DNA from: Meghimatium bilineatum | Taxonomy: Eukaryota; Mollusca; Gastropoda; Stylommatophora; Philomycidae | Length of the DNA: 64,000 nt | Assembly: GCA_034231615.1 (NCBI GenBank) | Contig: CM067315.1 | Span: 35,443,129 to 35,507,128, forward strand | Direction: 5' to 3' | In this document: positions 11,501 to 34,298 of the stretch, in pieces | Layout of the letters: every line of letters starts with the position of its first letter | How positions within the stretch are numbered: the first letter of the stretch is position 1 | Program-made: the position numbers and the translations under genes | The notes under the pieces: model-generated | The model's input: only the letters and a program-made list of their open reading frames with translations | Told to the model about the DNA's origin: nothing | The model's database searches: none

Positions 11501-13805
11501 TTTCGTCGGTCTCTTTCTGGTGACATTTATAACTTTCCTCAAACATTTCAATTCACATACTGTGATGTGTTATCAGTAGTGTGTTTGTTTAGTGCTATGT
11601 TTGACTTTGGTAACACACAGTTGGTATACAAATACCGTTTATCAAATGTCGTTCTGTAGCCATGCAGATTTATGGGTGTTTGAGTATTGGCGACAGCTGG
11701 TAAATCACATTATTGACTTTTTGACATCTTGATTAAATCTCCTATTGAAATATGGTTGTCATATTTTGAATAGCATATTTCATCTTCAACAATCTTGCGG
11801 TTTGTGTTTAAAGACAGGCCATAAATTATGTCAACAGTTGTGTGACAATTTTTATTTACACCATCCCAATCTTGTCAACTCGTCGACTCAGTTGTAAATG
11901 AGTACATGTCGCAAAAGTTTAGGGGGGTGGGGGTGGGAAGAGAGGTAAAGACAGCAAGGAAGGAAACTGGCCACACCACCTAATAGTTGCTGCGGCTTAG
12001 TACATATAGAGTTATCTTCATCCCTGACGGTAGATTGCTGCCACGGGGCCTACCTTTTTTAATCTTGTCAATGAGAGTGGGGAATTATGAAGACCAACAC
12101 CCCCCCTCACTCCACAGGCTTAATTATGTCACAGAAAATGTAAGCATAAAAATACTGCGCAACCCCATTGTAATAACTTGGTCCGGTACTATCAAATGTG
12201 TATGTACAGTACAAACGCCTACATACAGTACAAACGCCTACATACAGTACAAACGCCTACATACAGTACAAACGCCTACATACAGTACAAACGCCTACAT
12301 ACAGTACAAGTGCCTACATACAGTACAAACGCCTACATACAGTACAAACGCCTACATACAGTACAAACGCCTACATACAGTACAAACGCCTACATACAGT
12401 ACAAACGCCTACATACAGTACAAACGCCTACATACAGTACAAACGCCCACATACAGTACAAACGCCTACATACAGTACAAACAATAAAGAATAAATATAA
12501 TTGGGAATTTTGAAAGTGTTTTTAAGTAGGGAACTATGTTATAGAAGAATACGGTATAACATATTCCACTGTATTTCCAAATAAAATCACAACAATTTTA
12601 TAAGATTTATTTGTAATTGTTGTTTTTTTTTTATTTCAAATTCAAACAATTTAATTAGCGTATAAAAAAGATATTATTTATGTCCAATTTTGTTACCCCC
12701 CCCCCGCCCCTTTGTCAAAAACTGTCAAAAATGTTCATCCTCTCCCCCAGTTGCTGACGTAATGTATGGAGAGTTCCTTATTAGGTGTCCTTAATGTGCA
12801 CTTATTAAAGATATTTCTTCATTTCAATAATTCGACATTGATATTGTTGTCACGGCCTTTTGGTTATTCTTTTTACAGCTAGAACGTTTTGGACACTTTC
12901 TGCGATAGCCAATCGGCAGTATTGACTGAGATGTAATATTAGGATACCACAGTGTTAAAACAAGCGTATTGAACTAGTCACATTTTGAGACTTGACTTAG
13001 AAGAATCTAGGCGTAAAACACAAATTATATGATGTGTGTGTACATGATACAATTCATGTCGGTCTATTAGCGCGTCAGTAAGAACCATGTTAACAATCGC
13101 GAAACTTCATAAATTCCCCCGATGGTATTGGCACGTAATGAAACATTTCTCGATAACAAAAGATATTCTTCAATGTACGTTGGAGGGTGGAAGAAGACAA
13201 GGTGGGTAGAAGAAGATATGGTTGGATATAATCATAACTGGATTGGGTATGAAGTTTCCAGACTCATCAGGATGGTAGAGGATAAGAATCAATGCTTCCG
13301 AAAACATAATCTAAGGGACAAGAAGTATGAGATTTGTTGAAGACCTATGATCCGGAGGGAGTGATATGTGAATATAAGGATAATATCGTTTATGTAAATG
13401 ATGTTGTCACGATCTTGTTGACCACTTTAGAAAATATACCTGTATCTTTTCCATTCCTAAACTTTCTTCACATTTTCTATCGCTGCAATATCTATCGATC
13501 TATGTGACGTGTTCTTCAAAGAACGCTGTCCTCACTGTCATACAGTAAGACTCTAGATTCTGTGCCATCTGCCCAGTATCTTCTAATGTAATGATTATTT
13601 AAATAAAGTATCTGTATTTTCTGACTTTATTAATTCCGACTCATCTCATTTGTTTTGTCACAGCTGCGGCGTTTATGTCCTAGATCATGACAAGACGCAG
13701 TGTTATCTTCAGCACGACCATACACAGCAGTACCCTGGATGTTGTGAACCAAAACGCATATGTGTTGGGGACATTGGATTTGATCCAGAAAAACTAGTAG
13801 CATAA
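8198..13805 (+). CDS. SVWC secreted protein, copy B (three exons)
   Basis: Exons are 8198-8282, 9417-9510 and 13664-13805; splice phases 1 and 2 match, giving about 106 residues. Residues 1-22 form a signal peptide (MYTSLAAALLLVLSVVVDD, then VHC), followed by a mature N-terminus AVWISD. Mature cysteine spacing is C-x14-C-x4-C-x9-C-x11-C-x12-CC-x5-C with YPGCC before the last cysteine, the signature of the single-domain von Willebrand factor C family (PF15430-type). The tail after Cys8 is VGDIGFDPEKLVA. Exon 2 has Met after Cys2 and a Glu in DDYELH. The product should be a secreted disulfide-rich protein. SVWC members in arthropods respond to infection or nutrition; function here is unknown. 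Expression and splice sites need transcripts, but the conservation of frame, phases and TATA box across copies argues strongly for a gene. Confidence 0.8.
8283..9416. other. Copy B intron 1
   Basis: Contains (TCTA)n, a poly-C run near 8655 and a second C-run near 8930; otherwise unique AT-rich sequence conserved between units. No gene seen. Confidence 0.7.
8436..8533. repeat. (TCTA)n microsatellite, about 100 bp
   Basis: Perfect array about 150 bp after exon 1. Confidence 0.95.
9417..9510 (+). CDS. Copy B exon 2
   Basis: 94 nt, phases 1 and 2. Identical at every base to copy E exon 2. Confidence 0.8.
9883..9953. repeat. (TTGA)n with CGAT variants
   Basis: Shorter allele of the unit A tract, with several GATCGATC interruptions shared with unit C. 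Confidence 0.85.
9998..10061. repeat. Palindromic (TAA)n/(TTA)n tract
   Basis: Same inverted microsatellite as in unit A, with one extra GTA interruption. Confidence 0.8.
10062..10490 (-). mobile_element. RTE-like LINE 3' end, longest copy
   Basis: The minus strand reads YGYEGWTLNADTERRIRQFE, CYRRFLRIRYIEHKTN and SVVKRRKLA, then a stop and decayed sequence to the DPNRL end. This is the C-terminal part of an RTE/BovB-like ORF2, with numerous stops and frameshifts. Confidence 0.7.
10980..11343. repeat. 45-bp minisatellite, eight copies
   Basis: Each unit contains CTGCCTGTGTCTGTTTAAG and TTGATGTCTCCACTC. Because 45 is a multiple of 3, long frames stay open on both strands (136 and 151 codons). 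These are not credible genes. Confidence 0.9.
12205..12482. repeat. 19-bp minisatellite, about 15 copies
   Basis: Longer and more homogeneous allele of the array seen in A, D and E. Confidence 0.95.
13087..13280 (+). mobile_element. LINE C-terminal fragment in intron 2
   Basis: Same insertion as in unit A, further broken by indels so that the frame is lost. Confidence 0.55.
13664..13805 (+). CDS. Copy B exon 3
   Basis: 142 nt, identical to exon 3 of A and D. AATAAA follows at 13819-13824. Confidence 0.8.
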
Positions 13806-13854
13806 ATCAATTGATGAAAATAAAAATGCAAGTTGAATAAAAGTTGCAAGCATC

Positions 13855-13922
13855 AATATATGTTCTTTGATGGATTTACACAATATGTGTTCTTTGATGA
13901 ATTCACACAAAATTGTTTTGTT
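13855..13922. repeat. 27-bp repeat after the poly(A) signals
   Basis: About two copies, as in A and D. Confidence 0.7.
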
Positions 13923-14175
13923 ATTGTAACTATTGTTTCTGCAATTGTTGTTTCTATTAATGACCATGATGGCAGAGCCAACAAGGGAGTACGAGGTTGT
14001 TTCTATTATTTCCTATGACAAGCGAGGGGGAGCTTACTTTCATTTCCAGATTTGTGTGTCTCTGACATTCATATTGATAGGTAATATTTCTAGATATTGT
14101 TCAAGACAATTATATCTGGCCGCAATTGAGTTTCTTTTCACTGCCATTTGAACCAAGTCCTTCAGCTGGCATCTA

Positions 14176-14415
14176 TTAGTTAGTTTGTTTGTTCCTTTCG
14201 TGCCGCAAGCGATACATAGGGCAGAGGTTTTGGTTCTTCATGTGATATGGTTCTTCCGGTCCGCTATCTGCAGCTTTAGTTCCTGGATGGTCTTACAGCC
14301 TATTAATTCCCCTTCTTTAAGAATGGTGTTTTTAAGGGTTGTTTTAGGTCTTCCTCTTTTTCTTTCACCCTCAGGTGACGACATAGGAGCTTTTTGGTTT
14401 ATTCTGTTTCAAGAA
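14176..14415 (-). mobile_element. LINE C-terminal fragment (GRPKTT type)
   Basis: Near-identical to the unit A copy, with one coding difference near its end. Confidence 0.5.
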
Positions 14416-14863
14416 TAATGTGGGTTTTACGATTGTGCTTATTAGGACACAGATCAATCGACCATAGCAATCGCGAAGAAGACAACTACTTCCATCTTGA
14501 ACCGGAACCGGAAACTATACGTCTCGCTATTTGAAACGCGTCGTTCAGCAGGCATTTATTCGCCTCGCTATTTGAACCAGGTCGTTCAACAGGCATTTAT
14601 TCGTTTCGCTAGTTGAACCAGGTCGTTCAGCTGGCATCTATTCGTCTCGCTAATTGAACCAACACGTTTTCCGAATAAGCAACCTTGTTTCTCACATCTG
14701 AACTTTTCCGATCGTTTAGTTTTGAACTGGATGCCTATAAACAAGAAATGGGAGTGCGTGAAAGTGACGCCACTTTCACACACCAGATAATTTTATTACA
14801 ATTCACCAGCCATACGCTCAATTAAATGAAAATAAGAAATTTTAAAGGAAACAAGGACTGACT

Positions 14864-14994
<131 letters not shown>

Positions 14995-15098
14995 AAACCT
15001 TTCCTATTGCCAAGTCAAACTATAATAACACATTCTAAAGTAAGGCAATTGCCATGAGGTGGATAAAATATCTGTCTGGTTCAGACACACTTCCTATA

Positions 15099-15142
15099 GG
15101 TTGGTTGGTTCGTTGGTTGGTTGGTTGGTTGGTTGGTTGGTT
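15099..15142. repeat. (TTGG)n microsatellite
   Basis: About eleven units with one TTCG. Confidence 0.9.
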
Positions 15143-15369
15143 GCTTATCCAGCGTTTCATGGGCTCATCCGCTTTGATCTAATGCCATTAAACGGCACTA
15201 TATTGCTGGGAAATCTGTGGATTTTTGGCACACCCCGGGACAGAGCCAGAGAATAACTATCACACCTCCAGGAAGTTAGGTTTCAACCTATGCACTACTC
15301 CTAGCCACTGTAGCCAAGATAGGGTTCACTGTGCTCATTTCCCGCCCCCAATTGACTACTGGTTATGCC

Positions 15370-15756
15370 GAACTCTACGAATTATACGAAGAATTCTACG
15401 AATTTCCTATAGGAAACATAAGACCAATGTGTACGTAAGAAATAAAGTAGAGATGTGTGCAGGTGTCCAGGAGCCATTGCTTTCAATAGTGAAACGACGA
15501 AAACTAGCATAGTTCGGACATGTATGCAGGCACGATTCCTTGTCAAAAACAATACTGCATGGAACTGTCGAGGGTGGAAGAAGCAGAGGAGGGAAAATAA
15601 AGACATGGACAGACAACATCAAGGAATGGACAGGGCAGGATATTCCCACACTCATCCGCATCGCTGAGGATAGAATTCGCTGGAGGACTCTTTGTGCTGA
15701 AGCATCCAATGTGGTACCGCTACGACCCTGAAGGGTTATGGGTTTATTGATTGATT
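15370..15756 (+). mobile_element. RTE-like LINE 3' end
   Basis: As in unit A, with the same in-frame TAG after KRRKLA but an intact FGHVCRH frame start. Confidence 0.75.
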
Positions 15757-16222
15757 CCGAAGTTCTCTATTGCTCCAGGCATGCAACCAAATGTTCAAGT
15801 CAAAAGGATTGTCACGTCCAGAGTCACTGTGCCTCTATGATGGGTCTAAGCCATAGACAGTGCTGTCAGTTTCCTCTTCCCCAGTGCTGCACAGTACATC
15901 TCTGGCTCCCTCCCAACCACAGAGGGTGCATACATATATATTCAGGTAAACATAAAACACATTTTAACAACAAAATAAATGCAAAATTGAATAGATGACG
16001 TACCATGAAGCTTCTATAAGAATATAACCTCAATATAACGGCATGTCATCCACTAAGGTTTTCTGTTGCAAGGGCGGTTTGTCTAGTGGGCCATTGGTGA
16101 GACCCACAGACGCAACCACATGAGTGCATCCCATTGAAGACTAGAGATTAATATTTTAATTACAAGTTCCAAGTGTCTTCTGTTTATGTTTTGTTTATGA
16201 TGACAGGCAGGCCTAATGGTCT

Positions 16223-16388
16223 TTTATTAGTTTGTTCCTTGTGTGCCGCAATCGACACATAGTGCAGAGATTTTGGTTCTCCATATGATGCGGTTCGCTG
16301 CCTGCAGCTTTAGTTCCTGGATGGTCTTACAGCCTATTAATTCCCCTTCTTTAAGAATGGTGTTTTTAAGGGTTGTTTTAGGTCTTTT
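16223..16388 (-). repeat. Second GRPKTT-type LINE fragment
   Basis: Same truncated copy as at 6283 in unit A. Confidence 0.6.
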
Positions 16389-16688
16389 ATTACTTACGCT
16401 TTATTGCATGTAATAATATTAAATGTTGAATGGTAATCAAAGAATTTACATAGCTGTGCAGTGTGTGCTGTTGTTATCTGTATGTCGATATACCGGTCTA
16501 TATTTGTAGTATCTTCAGAATATACACCTTGGAAGTTTTGATAAAATTGCATCTTTTCATAAGGATGTGTGATCGAATTCGATAACGTGTTGACAAAATT
16601 TGCGAGGGAAATGGATGTCATCTGAACTGACCTTGATCAAATCCCGTCTATTGTCTTCTGTATCCTTGTAGTCTATTATCCTTTTTGT

Positions 16689-16771
16689 GGAGGAGCACGG
16701 TAACCTAGTAGATAGGGTGGTTACGTATGTCATAAGGTTTCAGCGTGTAGGTTTGAAACCACATCCGGACA
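16689..16771 (+). mobile_element. tRNA-like SINE head
   Basis: A-box-like and B-box-like stretches as in unit A, with small substitutions (GATAGGG for GATAGCG). Confidence 0.45.
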
Positions 16772-16894
16772 GAAAAAAACAACAGCTCTTGTTTTCAACA
16801 TGGCTAGTTTGAAACCACATCCGGAAGGTAAAACACGACCGATCCTCCAGTCGACCCAACTATAAATGGGTATCAGATGCATGAGTTAGGGAAA

Positions 16895-17125
16895 CATAAA
16901 TGTTCAGCTGCCTATTCAGTGGTTGACCAGAAACATACGCGTTTAGCTGTCTAGTAAGTGGTTGACCAGAAACATGCGTGTTTAGCTGTCTATTTCAGTG
17001 ATTGCCCAGAAAAATAAATGTTCATCTGCCTAGTCAGTGGTTGACCAGAAACATACGCGTTCAGCTGTCTAGTCATTGATTGACCAGAAACACAAGTGTT
17101 CAGCTGTCTAGTCAGTGGTTGACTA
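16895..17125. repeat. 39-40 bp minisatellite
   Basis: Five to six diverged copies, more than in unit A. Almost identical to unit C. Confidence 0.75.
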
Positions 17126-18144
17126 GATACTCACTGAACAGCGTCGCCTACCGCACTTGCTCAGCAACGATTGTGCCATTCCTCCAACTACTGAGAACAC
17201 GAGCCCTGAAGCATATTTTTCTAGAGGCTGTATGAACAGATCAGTACTTTTCTTTTCAAAAAGCGAATAACGCATGGATTCGAACCCCGACACGGTGGTC
17301 CGAGGGCGAATAATTAACATTATACTGTCGATGCTTTTCATTAGCTGACGACACAGAACATACACAATGTGACCAATCAAAAGCCTGATCATCCGACCAG
17401 TGTGATCAAATTTATGATCAAGTTCATAGTGACTAGATTCCGTGAACCGCGATCTTCACTACTTTCTATGATTGTAAATATGTGATGTAACCAAACTGGG
17501 TTAACATCCGCGGTTGAAATCGACGTGACTCAACATAAGAGGTGTATTTTATGTATTCAAAATGTAGTGCCCTGTTTTACGCCTTATAACTACAGTGGGT
17601 TGCGCCTTACCCTATTCTGTTTCAGAAGCTTTATCATAATTTAGAGAAATTTGCCAGACATTGATTTATATGTCTCATGCCCCACCCCCACTACTTGAGT
17701 AACCTCTACCAACTCTTTAACTTAAATGCCTTCTGATAATTGTCTTCAGCATACAACGTCTGTCACACCGAGACTCTCGCCATTATAAGACCTACGAAAA
17801 GAATCAATATGTCTTCATAAGTGACGATTTATATTATTTCAACGCTTTTATTTGGTCATTACTTATACATTTTATGTCACCCGTCAACGCCCACCAACGA
17901 AATTCATGGTAATAACCAAAAATATGACTTTTGAAGGAATGTTTTATTTCTGAATGTAGGTCTCACAATGGCAAATGTCACGGTCAGGCTGACATACACG
18001 AGTACAGGTGAAAGATCACCTACACAACAACCTGTGACAAGATAATTATTTAATGTCAGTTTAATAACTTTGTATTTATCAACGCAATCACCAAGTGTAG
18101 ACCTACCTACGTGTGGGTAATTATGTTTAATAGTCATATATGTG

Positions 18145-18152
18145 TATATATA
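18145..18152 (+). promoter_or_regulatory. TATA box of copy C
   Basis: TATATATA 73 bp before the ATG. Confidence 0.6.
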
Positions 18153-18217
18153 CCAGACACACTCAAATTATTCCAATATTGAAACAGACAAACATTTTCT
18201 GCTAGTATCTATTCACG

Positions 18218-23419
<5,202 letters not shown>

Positions 23420-23467
23420 ATCAATTGATGAAAATAAAAATGCAAATTGAATAAAAGTTGTAAACTT

Positions 23468-23615
23468 CAATATGTGTTCTTTGATGGAATTACACAATAT
23501 GTGTTCTTTGATGGAATTACACAATATGTGTTCTTTGATGGAATTACACAATATGTGTTCTTTGATGGAATTACACAATATGTGTTATTTGATGAATTCA
23601 CACAAAATTGTGTTG
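23468..23615. repeat. 27-bp repeat, about five copies
   Basis: Expanded relative to A, B and D; units contain GGAATTACACAATATGTG. Confidence 0.85.
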
Positions 23616-23870
23616 TTATTGTAACTATTGTTTCTACAATTGTTGTTTCTATTAATGACCATGATGGCAGAGCCAACAAGGGAGTACGGGGTTGTTTCTA
23701 TTATTTCCTATGACAAGCGAGGGGGAGCTTACTTTCATTTCCAGATTTGTGTGTCTCTGACATTCATATTGATAGGTAATATTTCTAGATATTGTTCAAG
23801 ACAATTATGTCTGGACGCAATCGAGTTTCTTTTCACTGCCATTTGAACCAAGTCCTTCAGCTGGCATCTA

Positions 23871-24101
23871 TTAGTTAGTTTGTTTGTTTCTTTCGTGCCG
23901 CAAGCGATACATAGGGCAGAGGTTTTGGTTCTTCATGTGATACGGTCCGCTATCTGCAGCTTTAGTTCCTGGATGGTCTTACAGCCTATTAATTCCCCTT
24001 CTTTAAGAATGGTGTTTTTAAGGGTAGTTTTAGGTCTTCCTCTTTTTCTTTCACCCTCAGGTGACGACATAGGAGCTTGTTGGTTTATTCTGTTTCAAGA
24101 A
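23871..24101 (-). mobile_element. LINE C-terminal fragment (GRPKTT type)
   Basis: Lacks a 9-base stretch (GGTTCTTCC region) present in A, B and D. Confidence 0.5.
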
Positions 24102-24508
24102 TAATGTGGGTTTTACGATTGTGCTTATTAGGACACAGATCAATCGACCATAGCAATCGCGAAGAACAGAACTACTTCCATCTTGAACCGGAACCGGAAA
24201 CTATACGTCTCACTATTTGAAACGGGTCGTTCAGCAGGCATTTATTCGCCTCGCTATTTGAACCAGGTCGTTCAACAGGCATTTATTCGTTTCGCTAGTT
24301 GAACCAACACGTTTTCCGAATAAGCAACCTTGTTTCTCACATCTGAACTTTTCCGATCGTTTAGTTTTGAACTGGATGCCTATAAACATGAAATGGGAGT
24401 GCGTGAAAGTGACGCCACTTTCACACACCAGATAATTTTATTACAATTCACCAGCCATACGCTCAATTAAATGAAAATAAGAAATTTTAAAGGAAACAAG
24501 GACTGACT

Positions 24509-24659
<151 letters not shown>

Positions 24660-24773
24660 AAACCTTTCCTATTGCCAAGACAAACCATAATAACACATTC
24701 TAAAGTAAGGCAATTGCCATGAGGTGGATAAAATATCTGTCTGGTTCAGACACACTTCCTATAGGTTGGTTGG

Positions 24774-24800
24774 TTCGTTGGTTGGTTGGTTGGTTGGTTG
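24774..24800. repeat. (TTGG)n microsatellite, short
   Basis: About seven units. Confidence 0.9.
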
Positions 24801-25026
24801 CTTATCCAGCGTTTCATGGGCTCATCCGCTTTGATCTAATGCCATTAAACGGCACTATATTGCTGGGAAATCTGTGGATTTTTGGCACACCCCGGGACAG
24901 AGCCAGAGAATAACTATCACACCTCCAGGAAGTTAGGTTTCAACCTATGCACTACTCCTAGCCACTGTAGCCAAGATAGGGTTCACTGTGCTCATTTCCC
25001 GCCCCCAATTGACTACTGGTTATGCC

Positions 25027-25414
25027 GAACTCTACGAATTCTACGAAGAATTCTACGAATTTCCTATATGGAACATAAGACCAATGTGTACGTAAGAAAT
25101 AAAGTAGAGATGTGTGCAGGTGTCCAGGAGCCGTTGCTTTCAATAGTGAAACGACGAAAACTAGCATGGTTCGGACATGTATGCAGGCACGATTCCTTGT
25201 CAAAAACAATACTGCAGGGAACTGTCGAGGGTGGAAGAAGCAGAGGAGGACAAATAAAGACATGGACAGACAACATCAAGGAATGGACAGGGCAAGATAT
25301 TCCCACACTCATCCGCATCGCTGAGGATAGAATTCGCTGGAGGACTCTGTGTGCTGAAGCATCCAATGTGGTACCCCTACGACCCTGAAGGGTTATGGGT
25401 TTATTGATTGATGC
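25027..25414 (+). mobile_element. RTE-like LINE 3' end, best preserved
   Basis: Here the frame is open from RRILRISYMEHKTNVYVRN through KRRKLAWFGHVCRHDSLSKT and IKTWTDNIKEWTGQDIPTLI to the natural end RWRTLCAEASNVVPLRP. It is the C-terminus of an RTE/BovB-like ORF2 followed by its 3' tail, ending in TTGATTGAT. Units A, B and D have a stop after KRRKLA, so this copy is either the least decayed or repaired by conversion. Confidence 0.8.
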
Positions 25415-25892
25415 CGAACTTCTCTATTGCTCCAGGCATGCAACCAAATGTTCAAGTCAAAAGGATTGTCACATCCAGAGTCACTGTGCCTCTGTGATGG
25501 GTCTAAGCCATAGGAAAAAACAGTGCCGTCAGTTTCCTCTTCCCGAGTGCTACACAGTACATCTTTGGCTCCCTCCAAACCACAGAGGGTGCATACATAT
25601 ATATTCAGGTAAACATAAAACACATTTTAACAATAAAATAAATGCAAAATTGTATAGATGACGTGCCATGAAGCTTCTATAAGAAGATAACCTCAATATA
25701 ACGGCATGTCATCCACTAAGGTTTTCTGTTGCAAGGGCGGTTTGTCTATTGGGCCATTGGTGAGACCCACAGACGAAACCACATGCGTGCTTCCCATTGA
25801 AGACTAGAGCTTAATATTTTAATTACAAGTTCCAAGTGTCTTCTGTTTATGTTTTGTTTATGATGACAGGCAGGCCCTAATGGTGTTTTATT

Positions 25893-26049
25893 AGTTTGTT
25901 CCTTTCGTGCCGCAAACGATACATAGTGCAGAGGTTTTGGTTCTCCATATGATGCGGTTCGCTGCCTGCAGCTTTAGTTCCTGGATGGTCTTACAGCCTA
26001 TTAATTCCCCTTCTTTAAGAATGGTGTTTTTAAGGGTTGTTTTAGGTCT
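25893..26049 (-). repeat. Second GRPKTT-type LINE fragment
   Basis: Same truncated copy as at 6283. Confidence 0.6.
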
Positions 26050-26351
26050 TTTATTACTTACGCTTTATTGCATGTAATAATATTAAATGTTGAATGGTAA
26101 TCAAAGAATTTACATAGCTGTTCAGTGTGTGCTGTTGTTATCTGTATGTCGATATACCGGTCTATATTCGTAGTATCTTCAGAATATACACCTTGGAAGT
26201 TTTGATAAAATTGCATCTTTTCATAAGGATGTGTGATCGAATTCGATAACGTGTTGACAAAATATGCGAGGCGAATGGATGTCATCTGAACTGACCTTGA
26301 TCAAATCCCGTCTATTGTCTTCTGTATCCTTGTAGTCTAATATCCTTTTTG

Positions 26352-26434
26352 TGGAGGAGCACGGTAACCTAGTAGATAGGGTGGTTACGTATGTCATAAG
26401 GTTTCAGCGTGTAGGTTTGAAACCACATCCGGAC
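26352..26434 (+). mobile_element. tRNA-like SINE head
   Basis: Identical in layout to 16689-16771. Confidence 0.45.
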
Positions 26435-26555
26435 AGAAAAAAACAACAGCTCTTGTTTTCAACATGGCTAGTTTGAAACCACATCCGGAAGGTAAAACAC
26501 GACCGATCCTCCAGTCGACCCAACTGTAAATGGGTATCAGATGCATGAGTTAGGG

Positions 26556-26785
26556 AAACATAAATGTTCAGCTGCCTATTCAGTGGTTGACCAGAAACAT
26601 ACGCGTTTAGCTGTCTAGTAAGTGGTTGACCAGAAACATGCGTGTTTAGCTGTCTATTTCAGTGATTGCCCAGAAAAATAAATGTTCATCTGCCTAGTCA
26701 GTGGTTGACCAGAAACATACGCGTTCAGCTGTCTAGTCATTGATTGACCAGAAACACAAGTGTTCAGCTGTCTAGTCAGTGGTTG
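26556..26785. repeat. 39-40 bp minisatellite
   Basis: Five to six copies, matching unit B rather than A and D. Confidence 0.75.
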
Positions 26786-27807
26786 ACTAGATACTCACTG
26801 AACAGCGTCGCCTACCGCACTTGCTCAGCAACGATTGTGCCATTCCTCCAACTACTGAGAACACGAGCCCTGAAGCATATTTTTCTAGAGGCTGTATGAA
26901 CAGATCAGTACTTTTCTTTTCAAAAGCGAATAACGCATGGATTCGAACCCCGACACGGTGGTCCGAGGGCGAATAATTAACATTATACAGTCGATGCTTT
27001 TCATTAGCTGACGACACAGAACATACACAATGTGACCAATCAAAAGCCTGATCATCCGACCAGTGTGATCAAATTTATGATCAAGTTCATAGTGACTAGA
27101 TTCCGTGAACCGCGATCTTCACTACTTTCTATGATTGTAAATATGTGATGTAACCAAACTGGGTTAACATCCGCGGTTGAAATCGACGTGACTCAACATA
27201 AGAGGTGTATTTTATGTATTCAAAATGTAGTGCCCTGTTTTACGCCTTATAACTACAGTGGGTTGCGCCTTACCCTATTCTGTTTCAGAAGCTTTATCAT
27301 AATTTAGAGAAATTTGCCAGACATTGATTTATATGTCTCATGCCCCACCCCCACTACTTGAGTAACCTCTACCAACTCTTTAACTTAAATGCCTTCTGAT
27401 AATTGTCTTCAGCATACAACGTCTGTCACACCGAGACTCTCGCCATTATAAGACCTACGAAAAGAATCAATATGTCTTCATAAGTGACGATTTATATTAT
27501 TTCAACGCTTTTATTTGGTCATTACTTATACATTTTATGTCACCAGTCAACGCCCACCAACGAAATTCACGGTAATAACCAAAAATATGACTTTTGAAGG
27601 AATGTTTTATTTCTGAATGTAGGTCTCACAATGGCAAATGTCACGGTCAGGCTGACATACACGAGTACAGGTGAAAGATCACCTACACAACAACATGTGA
27701 CAAGATAATTATTTAATGTCAGTTTAATAACTTTGTATTTATCAACGCAATCACCAAGTGTAGACCTACCTACGTGTGGGGAATTATGTTTAATAATCAT
27801 ATATGTG

Positions 27808-27815
27808 TATATATA
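27808..27815 (+). promoter_or_regulatory. TATA box of copy D
   Basis: TATATATA 73 bp before the ATG. Confidence 0.6.
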
Positions 27816-27880
27816 CCAGAAACACTCAAATTATTCCAATATTGAAACAGACAAACATTTCCTGCTAGTATCTATTCACG

Positions 27881-33004
<5,124 letters not shown>

Positions 33005-33374
33005 ATCAATTGATGAAAATAAAAATGCAAGTTGAATAAAAGTTGCAAGCATCAATATATGTTCTTTGATGGATTTACACAATATGTGTTCTTTGATGAA
33101 TTCACACAAAATTGTTTTGTTATTGTAACTATTGTTTCTACAATTGTTGTTTCTATTAATGACCATGATGGCAGAGCCAACAAGGGAGTACGAGGTTGTT
33201 TCTATTATTTCCTATGACAAGCGAGGGGGAGCTTACTTTCATTTCCAGATTTGTGTGTCTCTGACATTCATATTGATAGGTAATATTTCTAGATATTGTT
33301 CAAGACAATTATGTCTGGCCGCAATTGAGTTTCTTTTCACTGCCATTTGAACCAAGTCCTTCAGCTGGCATCTA

Positions 33375-33614
33375 TTAGTTAGTTTGTTTGTTCCTTTCGT
33401 GCCGCAAGCGATACATAGGGCAGAGGTTTTGGTTCTTCATGTGATATGGTTCTTCCGGTCCGCTATCTGCAGCTTTAGTTCCTGGATGGTCTTACAGCCT
33501 ATTAATTCCCCTTCTTTAAGAATGGTGTTTTTAAGGGTTGTTTTAGGTCTTCCTCTTTTTTTTTCACCCTCAGGTGACGACATAGGAGCTTGTTGGTTTA
33601 TTCTGTTTCAAGAA
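33375..33614 (-). mobile_element. LINE C-terminal fragment (GRPKTT type)
   Basis: As in units A and B. Confidence 0.5.
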
Positions 33615-34103
33615 TAATGTGGGTTTTACGATTGTGCTTATTAGGACACAGATCAATCGACCATAGCAATCGCGAAGAACACAACTACTTCCATCTTGAA
33701 CCGGAACCGGAAACTATACGTCTCGCTATTTGAAACGGGTCGTTCAGCAGGCATTTATTCGCCTCGCTATTTGAACCAGGTCGTTCAACAGGCATTTATT
33801 CGTTTCGCTAGTTGAACCAGGTTGTACAGCTGGCATCTATTCGTCTCACTAGTTGAACCAGGTCGTTCAGCTGGCATCTATTCGTCTCGCTAATTGAACC
33901 AACACGTTTTCCGAATAAGCAACCTTGTTTCTCACATCTGAACTTTTCCGATCGTTTAGTTTTGAACTGGATGCCTATAAACAAGAAATGGGAGTGCGTG
34001 AAAGTGACGCCACTTTCACACACCAGATAATTTTATTACAATTCACCAGCCATACGCTCAATTAAATGAAAATAAGACATTTTAAAGGAAACAGGGACTG
34101 ACT

Positions 34104-34106
<3 letters not shown>

Positions 34107-34169
<63 letters not shown>

Positions 34170-34194
34170 CGTGCGTGTGTGTGTGAGTGTGTGT
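34107..34194. repeat. (TA)n(TG)n microsatellite, short
   Basis: Shortest allele; TA part only about 30 bp. Confidence 0.95.
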
Positions 34195-34298
34195 AAACCT
34201 TTCCTATTGCCAAGACAAACTATAATAACACATTCTAAAGTAAGGCAATTGCCATGAGGTGGATAAAATATCTGTCTGGTTCAGACACACTTCCTATA

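Larger units (their letters stand above)
9511..13663. other. Copy B intron 2
   Basis: Holds repeats and LINE relics listed separately. Unlike A, D and E it keeps about 1.3 kb (about 10340-11660) with the 45-bp minisatellite, and it lacks about 0.55 kb that in A lies at roughly 2757-3297. Confidence 0.7.
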
